Assembly: GCF_017592555.1 (NCBI RefSeq)
Contig: NZ_JAGFNS010000039.1
Location: forward strand, 1-64,000
Origin: Actinoplanes flavus
GTDB taxonomy: Bacteria > Actinomycetota > Actinomycetes > Mycobacteriales > Micromonosporaceae
Length of the DNA stretch: 64,000 nt
Reading direction: 5' to 3'
Part shown: positions 26,301 through 33,887 of the stretch, piece after piece
How positions within the stretch are numbered: position 1 is the stretch's first letter
Layout of the letters: every line of letters begins with the position of its first letter
The notes under the pieces: generated by a model
Database searches by the model: none
Told to the model about the DNA's origin: nothing
Seen by the model: only the letters and a program-made list of their open reading frames with translations
Made by a program: the position numbers and the translations under genes

Positions 26301-27588
26301 TGATCACCAGCTCGGCGGCCTCCAGGCCGGCGATGACCGTCCGCCGGTTGCCGACCGAGGCGACCGGGTTGGTGCAGATCACCCAGCAGGCCTTGATCCG
26401 CCCGGCCGCCATCTGCTCGAACATGTCGACGGTGCCCCGGCCGACCTCGGTACGCAGTGTCCCGGCCGGCACGCCCCACACCTTCTCGGTGAACTCACGG
26501 TCGGCGGGCACCAGCACCGACCGCTGGCCCGGCAGCCCGGGGCCCATGTAGCCCATCTCGCGGCCGCCCATCGCGTTCGGCTGGCCGGTGAGCGAGAACG
26601 GGCCGCTGCCGGTACGGCAGATCGCGCCGGTCGCCAGATGCAGGTTGACCAGCGCGTTGGTGTTCCAGGTGCCGTGGGTGCTCTGGTTGAGGCCCATGGT
26701 CCAGAGGCTGACCCAGTTCCCGGCCGTGCCGATCCACTCGGCGGCGGTCCGGATGTCGGCCTCCGGGATGCCGGTCAGCTCGGCGACCCGGTCCGGGGTG
26801 TAGTCGGCCAGGAACGAGGGCATCGCCTCCCAGCCCTCGGTGTACGCGCTGACGAAGTCCATGTCCGGAGTGATCAGGTGCAGCAGGCCGTTGAGCAGCG
26901 CCAGGTCGGCGCCCGGCCGGATCCGCAGGTAGAGGCCGGCCTTCTCGGCGGTGGCGGTGCGCCGCGGGTCGACGACGATCAGCTTCGCCCCGGCCTTGAC
27001 CCGCTCCATCATCCGCAGGAAGAGGATCGGGTGGCAGTCGGCCATGTTCGAGCCGATCACCAGGAAGACGTCGGCGTGATCCAGGTCGTCGTAGGACCCG
27101 GGCGGCCCGTCCGCGCCCAGCGACAGCTTGTAGCCGGTGCCCGCGCTGGCCATGCACAGCCGCGAGTTCGATTCGATGTTGTTGGTCCCGATGTAGCCCT
27201 TTACCAGCTTGTTCGCGAGGTACTGCGCCTCCAGGGTCATCTGGCCGGAGACGTACATGGCGAAGGCGTCCGGCCCGTGCTCGTCGATGATCGCGCGCAG
27301 CCGGCGGGCGGTCTCGCTGATCGCGGCGTCGGCGCTCACCGGCGCGGGCGCGGCGCCCCGGTCGGCGCGGATCAGCGCGGTGTCCAGCCGGCCGCCCGCG
27401 GCGAGCAGGTCGGCGCTGGTCGAACCCTTGGTGCACAGCCGGCCCGCGTTGGCCGGGTGGTCCCGGTCCCCGCTCGCCTTGATCACCCGCAACGGACCGT
27501 CGTCCCGGCGCGCGACGTCGAGCACCATCCCACAGCCGACGCCGCAATACCCGCACACGGTTCGTACCTTGGTGACATCGGCAGCCAC
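23389..27588 (-). CDS. Fused assimilatory nitrate reductase: molybdopterin subunit plus CysJ-like flavoprotein
   Basis: Reduces nitrate to nitrite in the cytoplasm, with the electron-transfer chain built into one 1399-aa chain. N-terminal half (1 to about 740): a [4Fe-4S] motif CGYCGVGC with the fourth Cys in GRLCTKGS, then molybdopterin-binding domains (GSNMADCHPI, MGLNQSTHGTWN, NTGRLQHQWHTMT). A Pro/Ala linker leads to a sulfite-reductase-flavoprotein half: FMN domain from about 838 (WASQTGNAEDF, STFGDGDAPDN), FAD domain (RHYSISSTPL, GVCSTHL) and NADPH domain (GPGTGVAPFLGF, YVCGDASRMARDV) ending in YVRDVY. GTG at 27588 has AAAGGGG seven bases upstream. No nitrite reductase or transporter is adjacent. 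A GlnR-like site precedes it. Confidence 0.9.
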   Translation of the reverse strand: MAADVTKVRTVCGYCGVGCGMVLDVARRDDGPLRVIKASGDRDHPANAGRLCTKGSTSADLLAAGGRLDTALIRADRGAAPAPVSADAAISETARRLRAIIDEHGPDAFAMYVSGQMTLEAQYLANKLVKGYIGTNNIESNSRLCMASAGTGYKLSLGADGPPGSYDDLDHADVFLVIGSNMADCHPILFLRMMERVKAGAKLIVVDPRRTATAEKAGLYLRIRPGADLALLNGLLHLITPDMDFVSAYTEGWEAMPSFLADYTPDRVAELTGIPEADIRTAAEWIGTAGNWVSLWTMGLNQSTHGTWNTNALVNLHLATGAICRTGSGPFSLTGQPNAMGGREMGYMGPGLPGQRSVLVPADREFTEKVWGVPAGTLRTEVGRGTVDMFEQMAAGRIKACWVICTNPVASVGNRRTVIAGLEAAELVITQDAFAETETNAYADIALPAAMWSEADGIMINSERNLTLVHPVVPAPGEALPDWRIIARVACEMGYASAFTYASAEEILEEIKTFKNPQTGYDLSGVTYARLGEGPVQWPAAPGGPTRNPIRYRTADGGLRFATPGGKAVFHARPHVDPAEMPDDDYPFVLNTGRLQHQWHTMTKTGRIAKLNRLNPAPFLEINPVDAEWFAIAAGDLVEIASRRGRAVLPAVITDRVLPGSCFAPMHWNDLFGEYVSVNAVTSDAVDPISFQPELKVCAVSLTRVAAAPAAPSPSASPGAVPASAVPFPPGSPGAMAAPALAGAAAVGPADLGGGLPGTLGQTLGIDTAPPELTEDQRRYLAGFLAGATSRPGPAVLPAGAPFDHATAMWVNGLLAGVLSPVPSTGGERSPAAEPAADRLQVLWASQTGNAEDFARTVAERLAGTGRQVTVLGMDGPAADLLDPGADLLVVTSTFGDGDAPDNGTTFWDSLTGDGAPRLDGQRYAVLAFGDSNYDDFCGHGRRLDERLAELGAVRLAPRADCEPDFEETADGWLGSVLAALTTPSPSSMRPAPAVRTAQATIAMTAAAAAPAPVLVPGSGGRPVTGPVATKATPLTAALVGNRLLSLPGSAKEVRRFTFDTGGLLDYQAGDALGVWPVNCPELVEEWLAVTGLSADAPVELDRIGTRPLGEALSRHLDITRVTNDLIRFVAERGGAGHLKTLLRPDNKGELAKWTWGRQAVDVLAEHPVEAGAQEWAGVLKRLQPRHYSISSTPLTDPGLVSLTVSVVRFDNHRGRSRKGVCSTHLADAPAGAEVAVFAQRAPHFRPPTDPNTPMIMVGPGTGVAPFLGFLEERQITGAPGGNWLFFGEQRSSTDFYYAAELDELRADGILSRLDTAFSRDQRAKVYVQDRMREKGAQLWAWLQAGAHFYVCGDASRMARDVDRALHDIAVHHGRLTEEAATAYVKQLATDKRYVRDVY

Positions 27589-27630
27589 AGAGGCACCCCT
27601 TTCGGTTCGCCCCAAAAGTAGAAATCCCCG

Positions 27631-27679
27631 GTTTCCGCCTGGTCACTTGAAAGCGCATCCAGCATTACCCGCACGTCAC
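27631..27679 (-). promoter_or_regulatory. Candidate GlnR box upstream of nitrate reductase
   Basis: On the minus strand, GTGAC, six bases, GAAAC (27646-27631) matches the GlnR a/b half-site pattern GTnAC-N6-GaAAC exactly. Upstream, GTAAT (27668-27664) and GTGAC (27679-27675) continue the 11-base phase, while the intervening 27657-27653 (TGCGC) does not match. GlnR controls nitrate assimilation in actinomycetes, which fits the gene. Confidence 0.55.
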
Positions 27680-27724
27680 AGTCGTCCGGGAAGCGGTTGT
27701 GAGTGGCCGCCGCCACAGAAGCGG

Positions 27725-27765
27725 ACGAGCCGTACGCCGGGCTTTCGGCCCGGGGTACGGCTCGT
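27725..27765 (-). terminator. Terminator of the AftD/DUF3068 transcript
   Basis: An 18-bp stem (ACGAGCCGTACGCCGGGC with 27748-27765, one mismatch) on the loop TTTCG, 17 bases past the DUF3068 stop codon. Confidence 0.85.
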
Positions 27766-27782
27766 TCGTCGTACGGGTGGTG

Positions 27783-28847
27783 TCAGCTCTTCTCGGCGGA
27801 CGCGGTCGCCTCCGCCTCGTCGCCGGCCTCGTCGCCCGACTTGGCGGCGTGCCGCGGCGCGCCGGACCACTGGGCCGGGACGCCGTTGGCGGCGGCCGTC
27901 TTCGAGCCACGGAGCATCAGCAGGGTGCCGAGCACGGCCAGGACGAGGCCGAGCACGCCCAGGCCGATCGGGCCCCAGACGCCCACCAGGTTGAGCTTGG
28001 ACTGGTTCGCCTTGGCGGTGTCGGCGGACTTGGTGACGGTGGCGTCGGTGTAGACGAAGGTCGCGTCGAGCAGCACCTTGGAGCTGCCGTCGTTGCCGAG
28101 CAGCGTCTTCTTCTGCTGCTCCTGGACCTTGATGTACGCGCCGGTGACCGGGTCGACCCACACGGTACGGACGTTGCCGTACTGCACGGAGCCGGTGGTC
28201 GCGGTCGGCAGGAACTGGCCGAGCAGCAGCTTGACCCGGTCCTCCGGGAGGACCTGCGTCTCGTTCTCCAGCGTCTGGGTGAACTGGTAGGTCTCGACGC
28301 CCTGGATCTCTTCGGTCTTGACGAACTTGGCCGGCTTCGCGCTCAGGATGTCCCGGTCGAAGATGTCGTACGTCTTCTGCTCGGTCCCGAACGGGAACTT
28401 GTAGATCTGGCCCTTGTAGTCGACGGCCTCACGCTGACCGCCGGTGTCCAGCCACTGGCCGTCCCACTTCACGGCCGCACCGGTCTTGCGGTCCACGGCG
28501 AGCGAGGTGCTGTACGCGCTGACCAGCTCGCCCTCGGTGTTCTCGACCTGCTGGCCGGCCACCCACACCAGGGCGGTGCCGTCCAGGTCGCCGGTGAGCT
28601 TGGCGGTCTCGTCCGAGTCGGGCTGGACGGTGACGGTGGAACGCAGGTCGCCGGTCTCGATGGTGGCCTTGCCGTCGGCGATCTGCATGTACGTCGCGTT
28701 CGGCGCCTCGGCGATCGACTGGGTCATCTCCATGTCGTACGGCAGCTGCTTGACGGTCGGTGCCACGACGAAGGCGAGGCCGCCGGCGAACACCAACGCC
28801 AAGACGCCGAAACCGAACAGCACGGTGCCGATGACGCGGGACTTCAT
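27783..28847 (-). CDS. DUF3068 (PorA-family-annotated) membrane protein
   Basis: A 354-aa envelope protein with a transmembrane segment at each end (VIGTVLFGFGVLALVFAGGLAF and a second near residues 295-320) and an extracytoplasmic beta-rich domain between them, the DUF3068 layout. The C-terminal tail is short, charged and cytosolic. ATG at 28847 has GGAGG at the right distance. It lies 66 bases after the AftD-methyltransferase gene with no hairpin between, so co-transcription is likely; DUF3068 genes commonly sit beside arabinan biosynthesis genes in actinobacteria. Databases now label the family PorA-like, but pore activity is not established for this branch. Confidence 0.85.
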   Translation of the reverse strand: MKSRVIGTVLFGFGVLALVFAGGLAFVVAPTVKQLPYDMEMTQSIAEAPNATYMQIADGKATIETGDLRSTVTVQPDSDETAKLTGDLDGTALVWVAGQQVENTEGELVSAYSTSLAVDRKTGAAVKWDGQWLDTGGQREAVDYKGQIYKFPFGTEQKTYDIFDRDILSAKPAKFVKTEEIQGVETYQFTQTLENETQVLPEDRVKLLLGQFLPTATTGSVQYGNVRTVWVDPVTGAYIKVQEQQKKTLLGNDGSSKVLLDATFVYTDATVTKSADTAKANQSKLNLVGVWGPIGLGVLGLVLAVLGTLLMLRGSKTAAANGVPAQWSGAPRHAAKSGDEAGDEAEATASAEKS

Positions 28848-28913
28848 ATGTCCTCCACGAGGTGGAAACGGAATAGCGGCAGGAATGATGTATGCCGAGC
28901 TTGCAGGAGGTTA

Positions 28914-31900
28914 CTAGAGAGTCACATCAGGAAGCGAGACCCCCGCCACATCTTCCTGAACGACAGTTGAAACGGACTCACCCTCGCGCCGCAGCACGAC
29001 GGTGAAATTCCATGTGAGGAACTCCCGCAGCACCGGCACCGAGGCGACCCACTGGGCCCACCAGGGGTGATACCTCGGGATCACATCGACCACCGTGACG
29101 GCTCCGGCACGGCGGGCGGCCCGGGTCCAGCGCATCATCCGTGCGGCGCTGACCGGGAAAAGCGTCTCCATGAACCGGTTCTTCGGCTCGTGACCGTGCA
29201 CCCGCAGGTAGCGGCGCCGGGCCCGGTGACCGCCGAACCAGTGCCGGAACGGTCCGGTCTCGTGACCGCCGTGCGGAGACCACCACGGCGTGAAGGACAC
29301 GAAGACGGTGCCGCCCGGCCTGGTCACCCGGACCATCTCGTCGAGCATCGCCTCCGGCTCGTCGACGTGCTCCAGCACGTTCGACGAGTAGCAGACGTCC
29401 AGGGAGCCGGTACGGATCGGCAGGGCGGTGCCGCTGCCGCGGACCATCCCGCTGACCTTGGCGCCGGCCGCCGCGAAGTCGCCGACCGCCGGGTCGAGGC
29501 CGAAGTACGCCGCCCCGGCCCGCTCGAACTCGGCGTTGAAGTAGCCGGGGCCGCCGCCGACGTCCAGCACCGTGGCGCCGTTCAGGTCGGCGTAGGCGCC
29601 GAGCTGGCGGACCGAGTCCTCGGCCAGCATCGAGTAGAACCGGTCCGGGTCGGACTGTTCGACCAGGAACGTCCGGAACAGACGGACCGACCGGCCCAGG
29701 GTGGCGCGATGCGTGGAGACCTGCTGGTCGTTCACTGAGATCTCCTTCTCCGGGCGGCCTGAGGACGGGACCGCGGCCGCGGCGACCGCGCACGCGGCGG
29801 CCAGCATCGCCAGCTGCACCACGGCGCCGTACGCCCACTCCTGGCCGTGCCCCAGCAGCCGCCCGCAGACGGCCACCCCGATGCCCGCCGCGGCGCACGC
29901 GAAGGCGAGTCCGGGCAGGTAGCCCGGCCGCACCTGCCGCACGATGAGCGCGGCCAGCAGGAACGCCGCCCCCGCCGCGCCGAGGAGGAGCACCGCCAGC
30001 ACCATCATCGGCAGGATCATCCAACCGGCCCCACCGGGGACCGCGGTGAACACCCGCGCGAGCGGACGGCCGGTCGGCACGGCTCGGCGCCGTACCGGCA
30101 GCAACGCCAGGATCACGACCAGCAGGACGCATCCGGCGCCGGCCACGAGCCCGGTACGGTACGGCTCGTCCGGGGTGAAGCGCAAGATCACTGTGCCGCT
30201 CTCGCCGGCCGGCAGCACGAACGCCTGCTGCCAGCCGTCGACACGCACCGGCCGCAGCGTCTGCCCGTTCAGGGTGGCGGCCCAGCCGGCGTTGTGGTTC
30301 TCCGGCACCACCAGCAGCGCCGCCTCGCCGGCGGCGACCGTGACGGTCCGCTCGGTCGGCGCCCATGCGTCGACCGTGACGGCCCGGTGGACCACCGCCG
30401 GAGCCCGGGCCGCGGCGCCGTCCGGGACGATCGCGGCCGTGTCGATCACGAACGCCGCCGACGGGACCGTACGCAGATGCTGGTCGCCGGCCGGAAGCCG
30501 CACCGACTCGACGGCGAAGGCATCACAGACGGTCACCGGGAGAGCCCGGCCGGCCCGGACATCACCGAGCGTGCCGGAGACCGAGGTGGGATAGCCGACG
30601 CCGCCGATCTCGACGCGTGGGCCGGCGCCACAGGGGGCGGCCAGCGGGGTGCCGTCGGCCGCCGGGCGGAACAGCCCGTTCAGTCCCGGCACCTCGATCT
30701 CGGCGATGCCGGCCGGCGCCACCCAGCCCTGCCCACGGGGGTCGGCGATCACCCGTTCGGTCTCGCCGAGCCCGATCTCCAGGCGGTCGGTGGTGACCGC
30801 GGGGAAGCGCACCCATCCGTCCGCCCCGACCTCGGCGATCGTGACCTTGCCCGCGGCCTGGACGGACACCCGGGTCGGACGGGCCGCGGCCGGCGCCGCC
30901 GGGACGGTCAACCGGACCCGGTCGATCCGGCGCGCACCGGTCCAGCTCAGGGTGAACACGGAGTCGTCGTCGGTCGGCTCGGCCAGCCAGGCGGTGGCCG
31001 GGTCACCGTCGACGGCCGCGTGCGCGCCCGCCGCCACGTCCCCGCCGAGCACCGTCGAGGCGGAGGCGGTCACCGGCAGCTGGAGCGGAACCGTGGCGCC
31101 GGGCCGGGCCTGCGCGGTGAACCGCAGGTCGTAGGTGGCGTCCACCGGGGTGGTGAAGTAGCGGTCCAGGCCGAGCGGCTCCTCACCCTGGCGGGCGAGG
31201 AACTGGTCGCACCGGATGGTGGTGGCCTCCGCCGAGGACGGGAAGCAGACGCCGCGCTGCTGCGCGTCACGCTCGAACGCGTAGGACGGCACGACGGCGG
31301 TCTTCAGGTCGCCGGGGGCGCGCAGCCCCCGCTCCGCGTCGAGTCCGGGGATGCCGAGCTCGCGGAGGGCGATCGCGCCCTCGTACCCGCTCTGCAGGGC
31401 GAGCACCGTGACACGGACGGCGGTGGTGAGCCCGGGCAGCGTGGAGAGCGTGTGCGGGCCGGGGGTCTCCGGCACCAGCCGGTCCACGATGCCCTGGTCG
31501 GTGGTGAGCCGGACGACCGCCACCGGGGTGGCGCTCCGCAGGTCGCTGGAGAAGTCGACGGTCACAGCGGTGACCCGTTTGGCGGTGCCCAACTCGACGT
31601 TGATCCACTGCCCGGCGCCGGGTTGGAGGGGGTCGGAGCGCCAGGCCGTCGCAGGGTCGCCGTCCAGCGCCGCGAACGGCATGCCGGACGGGTCGGTGGC
31701 GCCGATCGAGTCGGCGAAGGCGATGCTGCTGGATGCCTCGACCGACCGGATGCCCTGATATTCGGCGACGGTCTGGTGGCCCTTGCCGCTGAACGGGATC
31801 AGGTCGGTGCGCAACCGGCCCTGCCTGGTCTTCTCCGACCTGGTCAGGGTCTGGCTGACGTTGTCGCGGACCCGGCCGATGTTGAGCTCCCGGCGGCGCA

Positions 31901-33887
31901 GGCCGTCGGTCACGATCGGCCGCGCCGTCGACTCGCCCTCGGCCAGGCCCAGGTCGCCGCCCGACTCGCCGGCCAGCACGGCCGGTTGCTCGCCGTTGAT
32001 CAGCCCCTGTTCCAGAGCGCCCAGCAGGGACTCCGGGCCGCCGCTGACCACCGGCACATCGGTCAGTCTGGTGGCCGAGATCTGCGGGACGGCGCCGGAG
32101 ACCTGGTAGATCTCGATCGACGGAACCGACACGCCCGCGTCGACCGGGCTCGGGTCGGCTCCGCCGGCGCCGACCCGCGGGCCGAACTCGGCGGCGAGTT
32201 CCAGGCCGGGTGAGCCGGCGATCGCCCGGCGCACCACCGCGATCGGCGGCGCCCCGGAGGCGGCCCGGTCCAGGTCGTGCCGGACCAGCAGGTACCGGTA
32301 GCCGGAGCGGGCCAGGAAAGCGGCCAGGCCGGATGAGCCGCGGCCCTGTTCGAGCACCGCCTCGACCGCGTCCATCACCCGGGTGTTGCCCTCCGAGCCG
32401 AGCGGGATCTGATTGCGGGTGGACCAGGGCGCGCCGGCCAGCGGCTGCATCGGCTCGTCGACCGTCCGGCCCCAGGTGTGCTGGGCGAACCCGGAGCCCG
32501 GGACGACCAGGGTGCGCGCCTGCGCGTCCTGGTCGGCGAGCCAGGACGCGGCCTCCCGCCAGTGCGACGGCATCTCGGTCCAGCCCGGTCCCGGGCGCAG
32601 GAGCGTCATCCCGGCCGGGGCCGCCGCGACCACCAGCAGCAACGCGATCACCGGGCTCGCCGGCACGCGCAGCCGCAGGCGCCGCCAGGTGAAGGCCTTA
32701 CCGGCCAGATAGGCCAGGCCCAGAGCGATCGGCAGGCGCAGCACCGGCTCGAACTTGTGCACGTTGCGCAGCGGGGCGAGCGGGCCGTCCAGCAGTTCGC
32801 GGACCATCGGGGCGAAGGGACTGTCCAAAGTGCCGACGTAGCCCACGGTCAGCAGGGTCAGGCCGGTCAGCGCGCCGACGATCAGGAAGCGCCGTTCGGG
32901 CAGGCCGCGCATCGCGAGACCGGCCAGGCCCAGGGCGGCGACCAGCGCGGTCGCCGCCATCAGCGCCGGGTTGTCGACCAGAACCCAGCCGGCCGGCCAC
33001 CACGGGTCGCCCTGGACGATGTAGCCGACCCACTGGTTGGTGCCGCGTGCCGCCTGGAAGAACGAGGTGACCGCGGTGGTGGTCCCGGACGACTCGATGA
33101 AGTCCAGGAACGGAAGGCTGTACTCGCCGAAGAGCAGCAGCGGGATGATCCACCACAGGGTCGTGCCGAGGACGCAGAGGCCCCACCAGAAGGCCAGCCC
33201 GAACAGTTGCCGGTCCCAGCGCCGGGTGATCAGCCACAGACCGGGCAGCACCAGCGCCATCACCACGGCGGCCGCGTTGATGCCGCCCATGAAGAGCACG
33301 GCCAGGGCGGAGAGCGCGGCGGCCCGGCGGGCGGAGCCGATCCGGCGCCAGGCGACCAGCGGCAGCATCACCCACGGCAGGAAGACCACCGGCAGCATCT
33401 CCGAGGAGAGCGGGCCGATCTCGGTGAGCATCCGGGGCGCCAGGGCGTAGGCGAGCGCGCCCACGATCCGGCCGGCGTCATTGCCGATCCGCAACACCCG
33501 GGCCAGCAGCAGGGTGCCGAAGTAGGCGGCGCAGAGCAGCAGCGCGCACCAGACCCGCTGGGTGATCCACGGGGGCACGCCCAGAAGGTCGCCGGCGGCG
33601 AAGAACGGGCCCATCGGGAACAGGTAGCCGTACGCCTGCTGCTGGAGCTCGCCGGAGGTGGACCAGGGGTTCCACAGGTGCAGGGCCCGCTCCATGAAGC
33701 CGATCGGGTTCTCGGCCATGTCCAGCTTGGTGTCGAAGGTGATCCGCCCGGGACGCTGGAGGAACGCCAGGACGACGAGCACCACGGCACCGCCGAAGGC
33801 GAGCAGGTGGCGGCTGGGAGTCGGTGGAGCGGTGGGGTTCGCGGTCGGGTTCACGGCAGTCTTCCGCTCCCGGAGGGTGGCGGTCAT
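28914..33887 (-). CDS. aftD: AftD-type alpha-(1->3)-arabinofuranosyltransferase joined in frame to a class I SAM methyltransferase
   Basis: The first 1384 residues are an AftD/DUF3367 enzyme: a GT-C polytopic N-terminus (RPGRITFDTKLDM, DPWWPAGW loop, about 11 segments to residue 470), a large extracytoplasmic region with galactose-binding-like modules (DGDPATAWRSDP, DGDPATAWLAEP), then C-terminal membrane segments. AftD adds branching arabinofuranose to cell-envelope arabinan from decaprenyl-phospho-arabinose. Residues about 1385-1657 are a methyltransferase (SAM motif LDVGGGPGYF, SSNVLEHVDEPEAML). No stop codon separates them, but a strong Shine-Dalgarno and GTG lie exactly at the junction, so the second part may also be made alone. 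ATG at 33887 overlaps the upstream stop (ATGA), giving 1657 aa. Confidence 0.85.
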   Translation of the reverse strand: MTATLRERKTAVNPTANPTAPPTPSRHLLAFGGAVVLVVLAFLQRPGRITFDTKLDMAENPIGFMERALHLWNPWSTSGELQQQAYGYLFPMGPFFAAGDLLGVPPWITQRVWCALLLCAAYFGTLLLARVLRIGNDAGRIVGALAYALAPRMLTEIGPLSSEMLPVVFLPWVMLPLVAWRRIGSARRAAALSALAVLFMGGINAAAVVMALVLPGLWLITRRWDRQLFGLAFWWGLCVLGTTLWWIIPLLLFGEYSLPFLDFIESSGTTTAVTSFFQAARGTNQWVGYIVQGDPWWPAGWVLVDNPALMAATALVAALGLAGLAMRGLPERRFLIVGALTGLTLLTVGYVGTLDSPFAPMVRELLDGPLAPLRNVHKFEPVLRLPIALGLAYLAGKAFTWRRLRLRVPASPVIALLLVVAAAPAGMTLLRPGPGWTEMPSHWREAASWLADQDAQARTLVVPGSGFAQHTWGRTVDEPMQPLAGAPWSTRNQIPLGSEGNTRVMDAVEAVLEQGRGSSGLAAFLARSGYRYLLVRHDLDRAASGAPPIAVVRRAIAGSPGLELAAEFGPRVGAGGADPSPVDAGVSVPSIEIYQVSGAVPQISATRLTDVPVVSGGPESLLGALEQGLINGEQPAVLAGESGGDLGLAEGESTARPIVTDGLRRRELNIGRVRDNVSQTLTRSEKTRQGRLRTDLIPFSGKGHQTVAEYQGIRSVEASSSIAFADSIGATDPSGMPFAALDGDPATAWRSDPLQPGAGQWINVELGTAKRVTAVTVDFSSDLRSATPVAVVRLTTDQGIVDRLVPETPGPHTLSTLPGLTTAVRVTVLALQSGYEGAIALRELGIPGLDAERGLRAPGDLKTAVVPSYAFERDAQQRGVCFPSSAEATTIRCDQFLARQGEEPLGLDRYFTTPVDATYDLRFTAQARPGATVPLQLPVTASASTVLGGDVAAGAHAAVDGDPATAWLAEPTDDDSVFTLSWTGARRIDRVRLTVPAAPAAARPTRVSVQAAGKVTIAEVGADGWVRFPAVTTDRLEIGLGETERVIADPRGQGWVAPAGIAEIEVPGLNGLFRPAADGTPLAAPCGAGPRVEIGGVGYPTSVSGTLGDVRAGRALPVTVCDAFAVESVRLPAGDQHLRTVPSAAFVIDTAAIVPDGAAARAPAVVHRAVTVDAWAPTERTVTVAAGEAALLVVPENHNAGWAATLNGQTLRPVRVDGWQQAFVLPAGESGTVILRFTPDEPYRTGLVAGAGCVLLVVILALLPVRRRAVPTGRPLARVFTAVPGGAGWMILPMMVLAVLLLGAAGAAFLLAALIVRQVRPGYLPGLAFACAAAGIGVAVCGRLLGHGQEWAYGAVVQLAMLAAACAVAAAAVPSSGRPEKEISVNDQQVSTHRATLGRSVRLFRTFLVEQSDPDRFYSMLAEDSVRQLGAYADLNGATVLDVGGGPGYFNAEFERAGAAYFGLDPAVGDFAAAGAKVSGMVRGSGTALPIRTGSLDVCYSSNVLEHVDEPEAMLDEMVRVTRPGGTVFVSFTPWWSPHGGHETGPFRHWFGGHRARRRYLRVHGHEPKNRFMETLFPVSAARMMRWTRAARRAGAVTVVDVIPRYHPWWAQWVASVPVLREFLTWNFTVVLRREGESVSTVVQEDVAGVSLPDVTL
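29733..29748 (-). promoter_or_regulatory. Internal ribosome binding site and GTG at the AftD/methyltransferase junction
   Basis: On the minus strand, GAAGGAGA (29748-29741) stands five bases before GTG (29735-29733), in the same frame as AftD. Starting here gives a 273-aa methyltransferase of normal family size. The signal is among the strongest in the window and looks like the relic, or the active start, of a separate gene. Confidence 0.75.
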
